From: UBA9655 sp964597045 | Lineage (GTDB): Bacteria > Pseudomonadota > Alphaproteobacteria > UBA9655 | Assembly (NCBI GenBank): GCA_964597045.1 | Contig: CAZQWE010000002.1 | Coordinates: 124,001-188,000, forward strand | Reading direction: 5' to 3' | Length of the DNA stretch: 64,000 nt | Shown: positions 1-9,078 of the stretch, one piece after another | How the letters are laid out: each line of letters starts with the position of its first letter | Position numbering within the stretch: the stretch's first letter is position 1 | Made by a program: the position numbers and the translations under genes | Notes under the pieces: generated by a model | Seen by the model: only the letters and a program-made list of their open reading frames with translations | Databases searched by the model: none | What the model was told of the DNA's origin: nothing

Positions 1-117
1 GAAAACGGGAGAATTGTCGGAGCTATTGGTGTGATTGGCCCTGCAAGACTTAATTACAGTCGCATCATTTCTATGGTAGATTATACAGCAAAACTGATTA
101 GCAAAACGATAGGGTAA
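1..117 (+). CDS. hrcA: HrcA heat-shock repressor, C-terminal end (partial)
   Basis: The window opens inside a reading frame that ends with TAA at 115-117. Its last 38 residues carry GAIGVIGPARLNYSR and a closing helix, which match the C-terminus of HrcA, the repressor that binds CIRCE operators and is titrated by GroEL. The 5' part is outside the window. grpE begins 3 bases after the stop, so the two are probably co-transcribed. HrcA next to grpE-dnaK-dnaJ is the standard heat-shock arrangement. The identification is confident for so short a piece because both motif and neighbours agree. Confidence 0.88.
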   Translation, partial: ENGRIVGAIGVIGPARLNYSRIISMVDYTAKLISKTIG

Positions 118-120
118 ATT

Positions 121-672
121 ATGACAGATGAAATCAAAGAGGAAGACGTACCAAACGAAGTTTCAAAAGAAGAAGAACTTCAAGAGGATGTTGCAAAATT
201 AAAAGATCAACTTCTCAGAACCATGGCGGAACTTGAGAATTTTCGAAAAAGAGCTGAACGTGAGCGTGAGGAAATGGCAAAATATGCAATTACGAATTTC
301 GCGAGAGATCTCCTCACTGTTTCTGACAATCTCAGGCGAGCCCTTGAAAGTATTCCTGAAGACCACGACCATCCCGAAAAGCTCTTGAAAAGCCTGCTCG
401 AGGGCGTTGAAATTACAGAAAAGGAACTCGCCTTCGCCTTTAAGAAGCATGGTATTGAAAAGATTGAGCCTTTAGGTAAACCGTTTGATCATCATCTCCA
501 TCAAGCGATGTTTGAAGTGGATGATTCAGATCAAGCTCCCGGGACGATTGTACATGTTCTGCAGGCGGGCTATCAACTTCATGACCGCCTGCTCCGCCCA
601 GCTATGGTCGGCGTCTCGAAAACAAAAAGTAATGGAGCTACGTTGAAAACAGACGAAGGCGTCACTACATAA
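121..672 (+). CDS. grpE: GrpE nucleotide exchange factor
   Basis: GrpE of 183 residues, the cytosolic homodimer that releases ADP from DnaK. The acidic N-terminus (about residues 1-30) leads into a long helix with the family motif LENFRKRAERER near residue 38. The C-terminal beta domain ends with RPAMVGVSK. Length is normal for the family. It begins 3 bases after hrcA with no strong ribosome binding site of its own, which suggests translational coupling. dnaK follows after 48 bases in the same operon. Confidence 0.97.
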   Translation: MTDEIKEEDVPNEVSKEEELQEDVAKLKDQLLRTMAELENFRKRAEREREEMAKYAITNFARDLLTVSDNLRRALESIPEDHDHPEKLLKSLLEGVEITEKELAFAFKKHGIEKIEPLGKPFDHHLHQAMFEVDDSDQAPGTIVHVLQAGYQLHDRLLRPAMVGVSKTKSNGATLKTDEGVTT

Positions 673-720
673 AAAGATAGCAAAGGAATTCTTAACAACT
701 TTGACAAAGAAAGAGGAATT

Positions 721-2634
721 ATGAGTAAAGTTATTGGAATAGATTTAGGTACGACAAATAGTTGCGTTGCGATTATGGATGGAAAAGAAGCCCGCGTTAT
801 TGAAAATGCTGAAGGGGCTCGTACTACGCCATCAATGGTTGCGTTTACCAATACAGGAGAACGTCTTGTGGGTCAGGCAGCAAAACGACAAGCAGTTACA
901 AACCCAGAAAATACGTTGTTTGCAATTAAGCGTCTGATTGGACGCAGTTATAATGACCCCATGACTCAAAAGGATAAAGGCCTTGTTCCCTACAAGATCG
1001 TTGAAGGAGAGAACAAGGACGCTTGGGTAGAGGTTGAAGGTAAGAAATATAGCCCCAGTGAAGTGAGTGCGTTCATACTTCAAAAAATGAAGGAAACAGC
1101 TGAGAACTTCCTTGGTGAAAAAGTCACACAAGCGGTCATCACGGTTCCAGCTTATTTTAATGACTCCCAAAGACAAGCCACAAAAGACGCAGGCAAAATC
1201 GCAGGTCTTGAGGTCCTCCGTATCATTAACGAACCAACAGCGGCAGCTCTCGCTTACGGTCTTGATAAGAAAAACGGTGAAACCATTGCAGTGTATGACC
1301 TTGGTGGCGGAACTTTCGACGTCTCTATCCTTGAAATCGGCGACGGTGTCTTTGAAGTGAAATCAACCAATGGAGATACTTTCCTTGGCGGTGAAGACTT
1401 TGACGCCCGTATTATTGATTTTCTTGCAGATGAATTCAAGAAAGAGCAAGGTATTGACCTTCGTAAGGACAAGCTTGCCCTTCAACGTTTAAAGGAAGCG
1501 GCTGAGAAGGCAAAGATTGAGCTTTCAAGCGCATCACAAACGGACGTGAATCTTCCTTTCATTACAGCCGATGCTTCAGGGCCGAAACATTTGAACGTAA
1601 AGCTTTCTCGTGCCAAATATGAAAGCCTCGTTGAAGATCTCGTTGAAAGAACCATTAAGCCATGTAAGGCAGCCCTCGATGATGCTGGTCTTAAGGCAAA
1701 TCAAATTGATGAAGTGATTCTTGTTGGTGGTATGACTCGTATGCCAAAGATCATTGAAACAGTTCAAAAATTCTTTGGGAAAGAACCTCACCGTGGCGTT
1801 AACCCGGATGAAGTTGTGGCCTTGGGTGCCGCCATTCAAGGTGGTGTTCTCAAAGGTGATGTGAAGGACGTTCTACTCCTAGATGTGACCCCTCTCTCCC
1901 TCGGTATTGAAACCCTGGGAGGGGTGTTCACACGACTTATTGATCGCAACACGACGATCCCGACGAAGAAGAGCCAGGTGTTCTCAACAGCCGATGATAA
2001 CCAAACAGCCGTAACAATCCGCGTTTTCCAAGGAGAACGTGAAATGGCTGCAGACAACAAAATTCTTGGCCAGTTTGACTTGATGGGACTCCCCCCTGCT
2101 CCACGCGGTATGCCTCAAATTGAAGTCGCGTTTGACATTGACGCGAACGGTATTGTTCACGTATCCGCAAAGGATAAAGCCACAGGTAAGGAACAACAGA
2201 TCCGCATTGAAGCCTCTGGTGGTTTATCTGAGAAAGACATTGAACAAATGGTGAAGGATGCAGAAGCTCACGCCTCAGAAGATAAGGAACGCCGTGCTCT
2301 TGTGGACACCCGCAACCAAGCGGAAGCGCTGATTCATACAACCGAAAAGACGCTTAAAGAACATGGAGACAAGATCGGAGCAACAGATCGTGAGAAGGTT
2401 GAAGCTGCTGTTAAAGATCTTCGTGAATCCTTGGATTCCCCAGAAAGATCGGTAATCCAGCAGAAAACTGAAGTGTTATCACAAGTTTCAATGGCGCTCG
2501 GTGAAGCAATGTATAAAGCGAATCAAGAAGATACATCTTCAGAAATCCAAGATGAATCTCAAGAGACGAAGAAAGAAGATGTTGTTGACGTTGACTTTGA
2601 AGAAGTTGACGAAGATAAAAAGAACAAAGCTTAA
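721..2634 (+). CDS. dnaK: Chaperone DnaK (Hsp70)
   Basis: DnaK of 637 residues, an ATP-driven chaperone working with DnaJ and GrpE. The N-terminal ATPase domain starts with VIGIDLGTTNSCVA and carries VYDLGGGTFDVS near residue 195 and the second phosphate loop VILVGGMTRMP near residue 335. The linker DVLLLDVTPLSLG leads to the substrate-binding domain. The C-terminal tail is acidic and ends EEVDEDKKNKA. An AGAGGA ribosome binding site lies 5 bases before the ATG. Length and motifs are complete, and dnaJ follows after 5 bases. Confidence 0.98.
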   Translation: MSKVIGIDLGTTNSCVAIMDGKEARVIENAEGARTTPSMVAFTNTGERLVGQAAKRQAVTNPENTLFAIKRLIGRSYNDPMTQKDKGLVPYKIVEGENKDAWVEVEGKKYSPSEVSAFILQKMKETAENFLGEKVTQAVITVPAYFNDSQRQATKDAGKIAGLEVLRIINEPTAAALAYGLDKKNGETIAVYDLGGGTFDVSILEIGDGVFEVKSTNGDTFLGGEDFDARIIDFLADEFKKEQGIDLRKDKLALQRLKEAAEKAKIELSSASQTDVNLPFITADASGPKHLNVKLSRAKYESLVEDLVERTIKPCKAALDDAGLKANQIDEVILVGGMTRMPKIIETVQKFFGKEPHRGVNPDEVVALGAAIQGGVLKGDVKDVLLLDVTPLSLGIETLGGVFTRLIDRNTTIPTKKSQVFSTADDNQTAVTIRVFQGEREMAADNKILGQFDLMGLPPAPRGMPQIEVAFDIDANGIVHVSAKDKATGKEQQIRIEASGGLSEKDIEQMVKDAEAHASEDKERRALVDTRNQAEALIHTTEKTLKEHGDKIGATDREKVEAAVKDLRESLDSPERSVIQQKTEVLSQVSMALGEAMYKANQEDTSSEIQDESQETKKEDVVDVDFEEVDEDKKNKA

Positions 2635-2639
2635 TCGAC

Positions 2640-3776
2640 ATGGCAAAACAAGACTATTATGAGCTCCTTGGAGTGGCAAAATCGGCCTCAGCCGATGAGC
2701 TAAAAAAAGCCTACCGAAAGCTGGCCATGAAACATCACCCGGACAAAAATCCGGGTGATAAGGAAGCTGAAAAAAAGTTCAAGGAAATCAACGAAGCTTA
2801 CGACATCCTGAAAGACCCGCAAAAACGCGCTGCCTATGACCGCATGGGGCATTCTGCATTTGAAGGAGGAATGGGAGGTGGCGCTGGAGGATTCCATGGC
2901 GGCGGTTTTGACTTTAATGCTGCTGGTTTTGGCAATGTCTTCGATGATATTTTTAGTGAATTTATGGGTGGTCGTCAGAGCCAAGCCGAGGCCGCTCTTC
3001 GAGGTGCTGACCTTCGCTACAATATGGAAATCACTCTTGAAGACGCTTACAACGGGTTGAAGAAGAACATCAAAATTCCAACCAATGTAACATGTGACAT
3101 TTGTCATGGATCGGGTGCTGCAAAGGATACAAAACCCGAAACCTGTCCGACCTGTCATGGATCAGGAAAAATCAGAGCCCGCCAAGGATTCTTTACGATT
3201 GAGAGAACTTGCTCTCATTGCCACGGCATGGGACAGATCATCAAAGATCCCTGCAAAACTTGCCATGGATCTGGCCGTATGCGGAAAGAAAAAACCTTAA
3301 GCGTTTCCATTCCTGCAGGTATTGACGACGGTGCCCGTATTCGCTTGGCTGGGGAAGGAGAAGCTGGGATGCGCGGCGGCCCTTCAGGCGACCTCTATAT
3401 TTTTCTCCATGTAAAGCCTCATAAGTTCTTCCATAGAGATGGAACGAACATTTATTGTGAAGTCCCAATTTCCATGTCAACCGCAGCTTTGGGGGGTGAA
3501 GTTGAAGTCCCCACTATTGATGGTCATAAGGCTCGTGTAAAAGTACCCGAGGGCACCCAATCTGGTAAACAGTTCCGTCTTAAGAGTAAAGGAATGCCTT
3601 TATTACGTACAACATCAAAAGGCGATATGTATATCCAAGCCATGGTCGAAACACCCGTAAGCCTTTCTAAACGCCAACGGGAACTCCTGGAAGAATTCAA
3701 AAGTCTAGAGAAGAAATCTCACTCCAGCCCTCTCTCGGAAGGATTCTTCGCGAAAATAAAGGACTTGTGGTCGTAG
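2640..3776 (+). CDS. dnaJ: Chaperone DnaJ (Hsp40)
   Basis: DnaJ of 378 residues, the co-chaperone that stimulates DnaK ATPase. It has a J domain (residues 1-70) with HPD at 33-35 and a Gly/Phe-rich stretch to about residue 105. The zinc domain has all four CxxCxGxG repeats (CDICHGSG, CPTCHGSG, CSHCHGMG, CKTCHGSG). Two C-terminal beta-barrel domains follow. It is the last gene of the heat-shock operon. The MarR gene beyond it is convergent, and I see no clear hairpin terminator in the 19 bases between them. Confidence 0.98.
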   Translation: MAKQDYYELLGVAKSASADELKKAYRKLAMKHHPDKNPGDKEAEKKFKEINEAYDILKDPQKRAAYDRMGHSAFEGGMGGGAGGFHGGGFDFNAAGFGNVFDDIFSEFMGGRQSQAEAALRGADLRYNMEITLEDAYNGLKKNIKIPTNVTCDICHGSGAAKDTKPETCPTCHGSGKIRARQGFFTIERTCSHCHGMGQIIKDPCKTCHGSGRMRKEKTLSVSIPAGIDDGARIRLAGEGEAGMRGGPSGDLYIFLHVKPHKFFHRDGTNIYCEVPISMSTAALGGEVEVPTIDGHKARVKVPEGTQSGKQFRLKSKGMPLLRTTSKGDMYIQAMVETPVSLSKRQRELLEEFKSLEKKSHSSPLSEGFFAKIKDLWS

Positions 3777-3795
3777 ACTCTCAATAAAAACAGCG

Positions 3796-4245
3796 TCATT
3801 TCAGTGAAGTCCTTTTTCTTGAATTTTCCTTTAACGCTTGGGCATATAAGGAAACCCCACTTGAGATAACGATCTGATGTTCTGGTGACAGGTTCTGTAA
3901 GGTCACTTGAACTTGCCCTCGAGCGATCCTATTAATTTCATAGACTTTCTCTCGTCCTAAAGCCGTAAGCTTAAGAAGATGACTTCTGCGATCCTTTTGA
4001 TTTGTTTCAGACTTAATATAACCTTGTTCAATGAGAGACTTTGCCAAGCGACTCACGGTTGTTCGGTCCAAGAGAAGCTCACAGCTGAGCTCAACAGGTG
4101 TCAAATCTCTCTCCCCCAACTTCTGGAGGGCATAACATTGGGAAATCGATCCCACATGCTCAAACTGATGCTCAAGCGACCCTATATGTAAAATAATGTC
4201 CCGTATGCTTTTTCGAATCGTGTCGATTTTTTCGTTATCATTCAT
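3796..4245 (-). CDS. MarR-family transcriptional regulator
   Basis: A 149-residue winged-helix protein of the MarR type. The central segment contains the recognition helix LLLDRTTVSRLAKSLIEQGY (about residues 57-76) followed by the wing DRRSHLLKLTALG, a MarR hallmark. Flanking helices would form the dimer interface. Such proteins are ligand-responsive dimeric repressors. It stands alone: dnaJ is convergent on one side, and the next leftward gene upstream is about 10 genes away. Its target cannot be deduced. The 147 bases upstream contain no palindrome clear enough to call as an autoregulatory operator. Confidence 0.88.
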   Translation of the reverse strand: MNDNEKIDTIRKSIRDIILHIGSLEHQFEHVGSISQCYALQKLGERDLTPVELSCELLLDRTTVSRLAKSLIEQGYIKSETNQKDRRSHLLKLTALGREKVYEINRIARGQVQVTLQNLSPEHQIVISSGVSLYAQALKENSRKRTSLK

Positions 4246-4392
4246 TCCCTGTCCTTTTTAGGTGCACCATGCATTTGTTTTTGAGCGTCGTCAAGGGGCT
4301 TCGCAGTGATCAGTAACCAGTAATCAGGAATCAGATATTTTTCTTTTATCTTATTGATATTAATGCATTATATAGTTGCGTGCTACATTCAG

Positions 4393-5322
4393 TTATGCAA
4401 ATTTTCTTTGCAATTTGATGACAAAACCGCTTAAGACGATAAACGCGATTCCGATGATGATTAATGATACAGGCCAGCCTACTGAGTCCACAAAGTGAAG
4501 CCATGTATATCTTCCTATATATCCGAGAAGGGACAATGAGCTTGTAAAGAGAATAGCTTTGCTTCTCGTTAAAACACTCAGATAAATAACAAACCCACAC
4601 AAAACTGCAAACAAAGACTCTACAGATGTGTTATAGAAGTCACTAAAAGCCCCTCCCAGAAACATGACGGTCGCAAGAAAGTACCATAATCCGATTGCTG
4701 GCTTGTAAGGTGTTTCTTTCAATGAAAGGCAAATGAAAAAAAGTGACATTCCTAGACCCATTAATATATATGAATCTTTATAGCCAAACTGATCAAATAG
4801 GGTGACGAGGAACCCAAGCCCAAAAAAGATAGCCATAAATAGGAGTAAACTCAGCTTCTTTTCCCAAAAGGTTACAAGTTGCTGCGTAAACATGATTCCA
4901 AACACAACTAAGATGGCCCCATGACTATCTGTCGACGCCCCATAGATTTCGTACAAAAGGACAAATAATCCAAGGGGTTGCAGGATAGCAGAAACAAGGA
5001 ATAAGGCCTGTGTCACCTTCTCATACCGAGGATTTTGGGAGAGTCCTAAAGCAACTGAATAGCAGGAAAACCCAGCACCAAAGGTCAAGAGTACTCTTGA
5101 AAAACTATTCATACTCGCCCAGAACATGGTCGTATACACACCCACCCCTGCAAAAATGAGGATGCCACCGATATATGACAAAAGCTCAGAAAGACCAAAA
5201 GCATGGGAAGTCGCGACAACTTCTGGGGATACTTTAAGTACGTCACGAATTTCCTCTAAGGAAATGTGATGAACCTCCACAAGTTTCTTAATCTGATTTA
5301 TTGCTTTTTGCCGACTCTCCAT
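4393..5322 (-). CDS. DUF2157-like polytopic membrane protein
   Basis: About 309 residues. A soluble helical N-terminus (about 50 residues, with VSPEVVATSHAFGLSELLSYIGG entered in two parts: VSPEVVATSHAF then GLSELLSYIGG) is followed by eight or so hydrophobic segments and a basic tail. This layout resembles DUF2157-type inner-membrane proteins of unknown function. I chose the ATG at 5322 because AAGAGG lies 5 bases before it; an ATG 24 bases upstream has no such site. With this start it lies 8 bases after the upstream membrane-anchored gene, so the two are probably a unit. Function unknown. Confidence 0.65.
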   Translation of the reverse strand: MESRQKAINQIKKLVEVHHISLEEIRDVLKVSPEVVATSHAFGLSELLSYIGGILIFAGVGVYTTMFWASMNSFSRVLLTFGAGFSCYSVALGLSQNPRYEKVTQALFLVSAILQPLGLFVLLYEIYGASTDSHGAILVVFGIMFTQQLVTFWEKKLSLLLFMAIFFGLGFLVTLFDQFGYKDSYILMGLGMSLFFICLSLKETPYKPAIGLWYFLATVMFLGGAFSDFYNTSVESLFAVLCGFVIYLSVLTRSKAILFTSSLSLLGYIGRYTWLHFVDSVGWPVSLIIIGIAFIVLSGFVIKLQRKFA

Positions 5323-5330
5323 AGGACCTC

Positions 5331-5894
5331 TTAAGGAATAACCCAACCTTCGAATCTAGCTCCCCAATAGTTCTCTAGGGGCAATTGAAACTTTTCTATA
5401 CGTCCCGACTTACTGATAGACATTGTATCTCTTTTGTTTCCCCCGAAGAATAAAGAAAAGAGGAATAGACTATCATTACTTTCTGTCGTGATCTGATACC
5501 CATCAGGTGCCTTTTTGGATTTATCAAGCTGCTTTAAAGACAGGTCATTAAATACGATCGTTCGCATCTCATGAGCTGGAATGAGATGTTCTTTCTTATT
5601 TTTGAATGCCGAATTCAACAAGGTGATCTTTTTTGATTGAACATCAATCAAATAAACATCAGGAGCTTCAACTGGATTATTTGATTGATTATAGAATTCA
5701 AGCTGAAGTTTTCCATTCACAACAGTTAGTTTTCCCTCATTTTGATAATTTCTGATGGAATAAATGATATTAAATTTTGGTGCAGGAACAAGGTAGGAAG
5801 TCAGAAGTGGCAATCCCGCCAGGACGATCACCATGAGGAGAGGAATCAATAGCCCTATATAAAGAGCCGGATTCTTTTTAAATGCTTGAATCAT
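5331..5894 (-). CDS. Single-pass membrane-anchored protein of unknown function
   Basis: A 187-residue protein with one N-terminal membrane segment (about residues 12-33, IGLLIPLLMVIVLAGLPLL) and an otherwise polar, beta-rich remainder predicted to lie in the periplasm. I do not recognise the family. It directly precedes the DUF2157-like gene and may partner with it; DUF2157 genes are often followed or preceded by a small GDYXXLXY-type partner, but I do not see that motif here. Codon use resembles that of its neighbours. Confidence 0.6.
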   Translation of the reverse strand: MIQAFKKNPALYIGLLIPLLMVIVLAGLPLLTSYLVPAPKFNIIYSIRNYQNEGKLTVVNGKLQLEFYNQSNNPVEAPDVYLIDVQSKKITLLNSAFKNKKEHLIPAHEMRTIVFNDLSLKQLDKSKKAPDGYQITTESNDSLFLFSLFFGGNKRDTMSISKSGRIEKFQLPLENYWGARFEGWVIP

Positions 5895-5953
5895 ATTTTC
5901 CTCATTATTTTATATAGAGAGTTTTCCATAAATTTATTAAAAGACAGTAAAGC

Positions 5954-6442
5954 TTACCGGCTCCGTTTCACTCCAACATAATATGCCCCCTGCCCCCCAT
6001 CTTCGGGTCTTGCAGGATGTTGAACATAAGACACAAGATTCCGCAAGGGTGTTTCGCTGAGCCAATAAGGCAACATGGATCGAATGGTTTGGCCAGCACT
6101 TAACGCTCCCTTCCCCGTAATAATCAAGACATTGCGAATATTCTTTGTTTGAGCATGTAGGAGAAACCTTTCAAGTGCTCCATAGGCATTATCGAGAGTC
6201 ATGTCATGCAAGTCTAACTTGGCCTCAATCTTCACCCGCCTGACTTCTTTTCTTGCCAAGGTTTGGGGAGGCGCTGAGATTAGCTGCTTTTCAATGCTTC
6301 TCTTCGACAGATGCGGCCTCACATCTGTCCGTATACGGGGCACAGGCGACTCCGAAACCTTATCTGTTTTCTTCTTTCTCTTCACATCCTTCGTATGTGT
6401 GAGCCAAAGATGCATATCATCGGGTGGGGGTTTCTTTGCCAT
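5954..6442 (-). CDS. Smr-domain protein (putative DNA/RNA-processing nuclease)
   Basis: 162 residues. The N-terminal half is basic and poorly ordered. The C-terminal half (about residues 73-160) is an Smr domain: LDLHDMTLDNAYGALERFL in place of the usual LDLHG, then LIITGKG and a closing GGQGAYYVGVKR. Smr domains occur as single-domain proteins in alphaproteobacteria and as the nicking domain of MutS2, and act as nucleases or RNA-binding modules. The G-to-D change in LDLHG is a small departure. The start overlaps the 3' end of the upstream DUF1016 gene by 26 bases. Confidence 0.85.
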   Translation of the reverse strand: MAKKPPPDDMHLWLTHTKDVKRKKKTDKVSESPVPRIRTDVRPHLSKRSIEKQLISAPPQTLARKEVRRVKIEAKLDLHDMTLDNAYGALERFLLHAQTKNIRNVLIITGKGALSAGQTIRSMLPYWLSETPLRNLVSYVQHPARPEDGGQGAYYVGVKRSR

Positions 6443-7484
6443 TCACTTCATCTTTTGTTTTAGAAAGGTGTAGTTCTTTCGTTTTGTTAATAATATCCTG
6501 AACTTTTTGCTCAAAAATATCCTTGGGTGGTAAGACCGTTAGATATTGAGCCACATGAATATTATTAGAGACGAGGTCGAATAGCTTGATCATTTCACTA
6601 TCTTTTTCAGTACATAAAATGATACCGATCGGCGACTCCTCATCTGCTCTACATTCATGTTTACTTAGCCAGTTGAGATACATCTCCATTTGTCCTTTAT
6701 GGGCCGGCTTAAAATGCGTTGTCTTCAATTCAATGACAACAAGACGTTTTAAATCCCTATTGTAAAGCAAAAGATCTATATAAAAGTCAACATTCCCAAC
6801 AGTGATTCTCTTTTGTCTTGCAATGAAGCAAAATCCAACACCAAGCTCCAAAAGAAACTTCTCTATTTGATCAAGAATGGACGCTTCGAGTTGAGACTCA
6901 CTATAATTCATTGGAAGATTCAAAAAATCAATTACATAAGGATCCTGAAGAATAAGTTGAGGAATAAGCTTATCTTTAGCATTTACCAAACTCTTTGAAC
7001 TATCAATTACATTCTCTGGCTGCTGAGAAATGACTGTTCGTTCATAAAGCATTTTGCCAATCATTTCCCGTAATGTACGTACACTCCATGAATCTATTCG
7101 ACACATCTCAGCATAAAAATCCCGCTTTTGTTTATCCTGAATCGGAAGAAGCTCAACGAAATGACTCCATGTCAATCGCGTCGACAGTGTAGACGCGATC
7201 TCTAAACTCGGAAAAGCTTTATAAAACTGAATCGTTCTTTGGATAACTCGAGCTCCAAATCCTTTACCATATTCAGTTTGCAGCGTATGACCGATTTTCT
7301 CGATTATCTTCTCACCATACTCTGGTCGACCAAACTTAAGAATTTCAGTTTGAATTGTTTTGCCTATGTTCCAGTAAAGCAATGTCATTTCTTGGTTTAC
7401 AGAAATAGCCAAACGATTTTTAGAAGAGTCGATGAGAGATCTTAAGGTCGCTAATAAGTTATCCTGTTCGAGTTTCTGAAGCAT
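6417..7484 (-). CDS. DUF1016 (YhcG-type) PD-(D/E)XK nuclease-domain protein
   Basis: 355 residues. The N-terminal DUF1016 helical domain has LLYWNIGKTI and YGKGFGARVIQRTIQFYKAF, the second in positions 72-91. The C-terminal domain carries a PD-(D/E)XK nuclease signature: VDFYIDLLLYNR, then VVIELKTTHFKPAHKGQMEMYL (residues about 250-272; the IELK holds the catalytic E and K). GGGAG lies 7 bases before the ATG. Family members are found in phage defence and restriction islands, but no partner genes are nearby here. It overlaps the Smr gene, so both may be on one message. Confidence 0.85.
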   Translation of the reverse strand: MLQKLEQDNLLATLRSLIDSSKNRLAISVNQEMTLLYWNIGKTIQTEILKFGRPEYGEKIIEKIGHTLQTEYGKGFGARVIQRTIQFYKAFPSLEIASTLSTRLTWSHFVELLPIQDKQKRDFYAEMCRIDSWSVRTLREMIGKMLYERTVISQQPENVIDSSKSLVNAKDKLIPQLILQDPYVIDFLNLPMNYSESQLEASILDQIEKFLLELGVGFCFIARQKRITVGNVDFYIDLLLYNRDLKRLVVIELKTTHFKPAHKGQMEMYLNWLSKHECRADEESPIGIILCTEKDSEMIKLFDLVSNNIHVAQYLTVLPPKDIFEQKVQDIINKTKELHLSKTKDEVNGKETPTR

Positions 7485-7722
7485 TGTGCATCTCCCAAAA
7501 AAAGATTTATTAGTTTATTGGATATTTGATTAAACCAGTCAGACGAGACTCTAATAATTGATAGGTAACTTTGAGTCCCAGTATGGAAGTTTACTTATTT
7601 TGAATGAAACAGCAATGCTAAAGATTAGAAATGCTCTTGTTTACACGTACACATCTTCTATTTGCTCACAACTCATAGAGCTTTTGAATTATCTGCCAGG
7701 GATGGCAGTCATATATTTTACA

Positions 7723-8799
7723 CTATTGCCCAAGCATTGACTTCTCCACAAAAAGAACCCTCAAATCCTCCTTAGGCGTGAAGTTCTTGATTTCCACAAC
7801 ATACTTCCCATCAGGTGTCTTGACAGGCTTTACATCCCCCACAGGACAAAAGCTCACTAGTGTATTGTCGGGTGGTGTGATTTCCAAACGAAAGTCTCGG
7901 ATAGGACCATTCCAATTCGCTCCTGTTTTAAGAACATAGGCAATCTCATAGAGTCTTAATACGGCTACTTTATTTTTCGACATGGCTTTAAAGAGCCCTA
8001 AAACTTCAGACTTCATGCTATCGTCTAAGCAGTAATCAGACCACTTTCTGTTTTTATTATTCAGTTTAAGTTGATCGAATGAGTCAACTCCCACCGTTGT
8101 ATCTGCTTCGATCCAATTGAGACCAGTAGCCGGCTTATAGGTATGCTGTACTTTATGGACTTTACTTGCTGGGAATGTATCCTGCCAGTAGAAAACTGTT
8201 TGGGTCGTCCATAGAGGTTTGCCTTCCTTATCCAAAAGTTTAAGCTTCTTGAGCTTTTTCGCAAATTCTGGCTTGTCATGAATCCACCCTGATTCCATAT
8301 TACCCATAATTAATAAGGTAGATAATGGGATATCATTCTTTCGAAGAAATTCTGTAATGTCCTTACCATCAGGCATTGTGGCTGTAATACGTGTATTATA
8401 ACCATAAAGTGACCCATCGGAATACCGCTTGAAGTTTAAAAAAGGTGTGTCGTTAACAAAATTATAGAGGCTTTGACTAGAATGGACTCCATCTTTTCTT
8501 CCAACTGGATTTTCCTCAAGGAAGGTCCTTGCAATATAATCTTGATCCCATGTTGGATTTGGGTTCTCAAAAGGGGGTAAGGGAAATGCCACATCAACCG
8601 TTATATCTTTCTCCGTAGGGTTACGAAACTCATAGGCAACATCTACCTGATCTTTGCTGATCTTCAGGACTTCTTTTTCCATAATGATGTCTTTAGACTT
8701 TTCATAAATGATCTCACTTGAGGCCACCGTTGCAACGGTATCATTGGCATGAACTGCAATTGGGATAAGAGATAAAGCAAGGGATAAACGTAAATACAT
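7723..8799 (-). CDS. Exported DUF4424-type protein
   Basis: 358 residues after choosing the ATG at 8799, which has AGGAG 8 bases upstream and begins a signal peptide (MYLRLSLALSLIPIAVHA). An in-frame start 36 codons upstream would bury this signal and is unlikely. The mature part contains YEFRNPTEKDITVDVAFPLP and an extended beta-rich domain like that of the DUF4424 family, a periplasmic family of unknown function. It is divergent from rpmH, with which it shares a 139-base intergenic region, and is probably a single-gene unit. Confidence 0.72.
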   Translation of the reverse strand: MYLRLSLALSLIPIAVHANDTVATVASSEIIYEKSKDIIMEKEVLKISKDQVDVAYEFRNPTEKDITVDVAFPLPPFENPNPTWDQDYIARTFLEENPVGRKDGVHSSQSLYNFVNDTPFLNFKRYSDGSLYGYNTRITATMPDGKDITEFLRKNDIPLSTLLIMGNMESGWIHDKPEFAKKLKKLKLLDKEGKPLWTTQTVFYWQDTFPASKVHKVQHTYKPATGLNWIEADTTVGVDSFDQLKLNNKNRKWSDYCLDDSMKSEVLGLFKAMSKNKVAVLRLYEIAYVLKTGANWNGPIRDFRLEITPPDNTLVSFCPVGDVKPVKTPDGKYVVEIKNFTPKEDLRVLFVEKSMLGQ

Positions 8800-8874
8800 T
8801 TCAAAGACTCCTGTTATAATAGGTTGAAATGTACAAGAAACTTCCTTGAATAACAAGTCTGCACCATCTAACAA

Positions 8875-8903
8875 TTGACTTCTGATCTTAATATGTCTAT
8901 ACA
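8875..8903 (+). promoter_or_regulatory. Promoter of rpmH-rnpA
   Basis: TTGACT at 8875-8880 and TATACA at 8898-8903 are separated by 17 bases, a good sigma-70 match. The start site would be near 8910, about 29 bases before the rpmH ATG. AAGGAG precedes that ATG by 8 bases. Confidence 0.7.
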
Positions 8904-8938
8904 CCAATAAGAATTTACGTTTTTAAGGAGACCAAAAT

Positions 8939-9073
8939 ATGAAGCGCACATTTCAACCCAGCAATATCGTAAGAACGCGTCGTCATGGTTTCCGCGCACG
9001 TATGGCAACAGTTGGCGGTAGGAAAGTTCTTAATCGTCGCAGAGCTAAGGGGCGCGCTCGCCTGAGTGCATAA
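8939..9073 (+). CDS. rpmH: 50S ribosomal protein L34
   Basis: A 44-residue, very basic protein: MKRTFQPSNIVRTRRHGFR at the N-terminus and GRKVLNRRRAKGRARLSA at the end. This is L34, the smallest protein of the large subunit, and full length. AAGGAG 8 bases before the ATG supports the start. It is too short for many gene finders. rnpA follows after 5 bases, the usual rpmH-rnpA pairing. The membrane insertase gene yidC, often next in this order, is absent here. Confidence 0.98.
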   Translation: MKRTFQPSNIVRTRRHGFRARMATVGGRKVLNRRRAKGRARLSA

Positions 9074-9078
9074 CTCCA

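Noticed and set aside
4306..4335. Short direct repeat CAGTAACCAGTAATCAGGAATCAG upstream of the MarR region
   Set aside because: Only about 24 bases with loose repeat units; no second copy found, and no palindrome to support an operator.
7485..7722. A 60-codon rightward frame at 7558-7740 in the gap between the DUF1016 and DUF4424 genes
   Set aside because: No ribosome binding site, no recognisable motif, and it runs into the end of the DUF4424 gene on the other strand.
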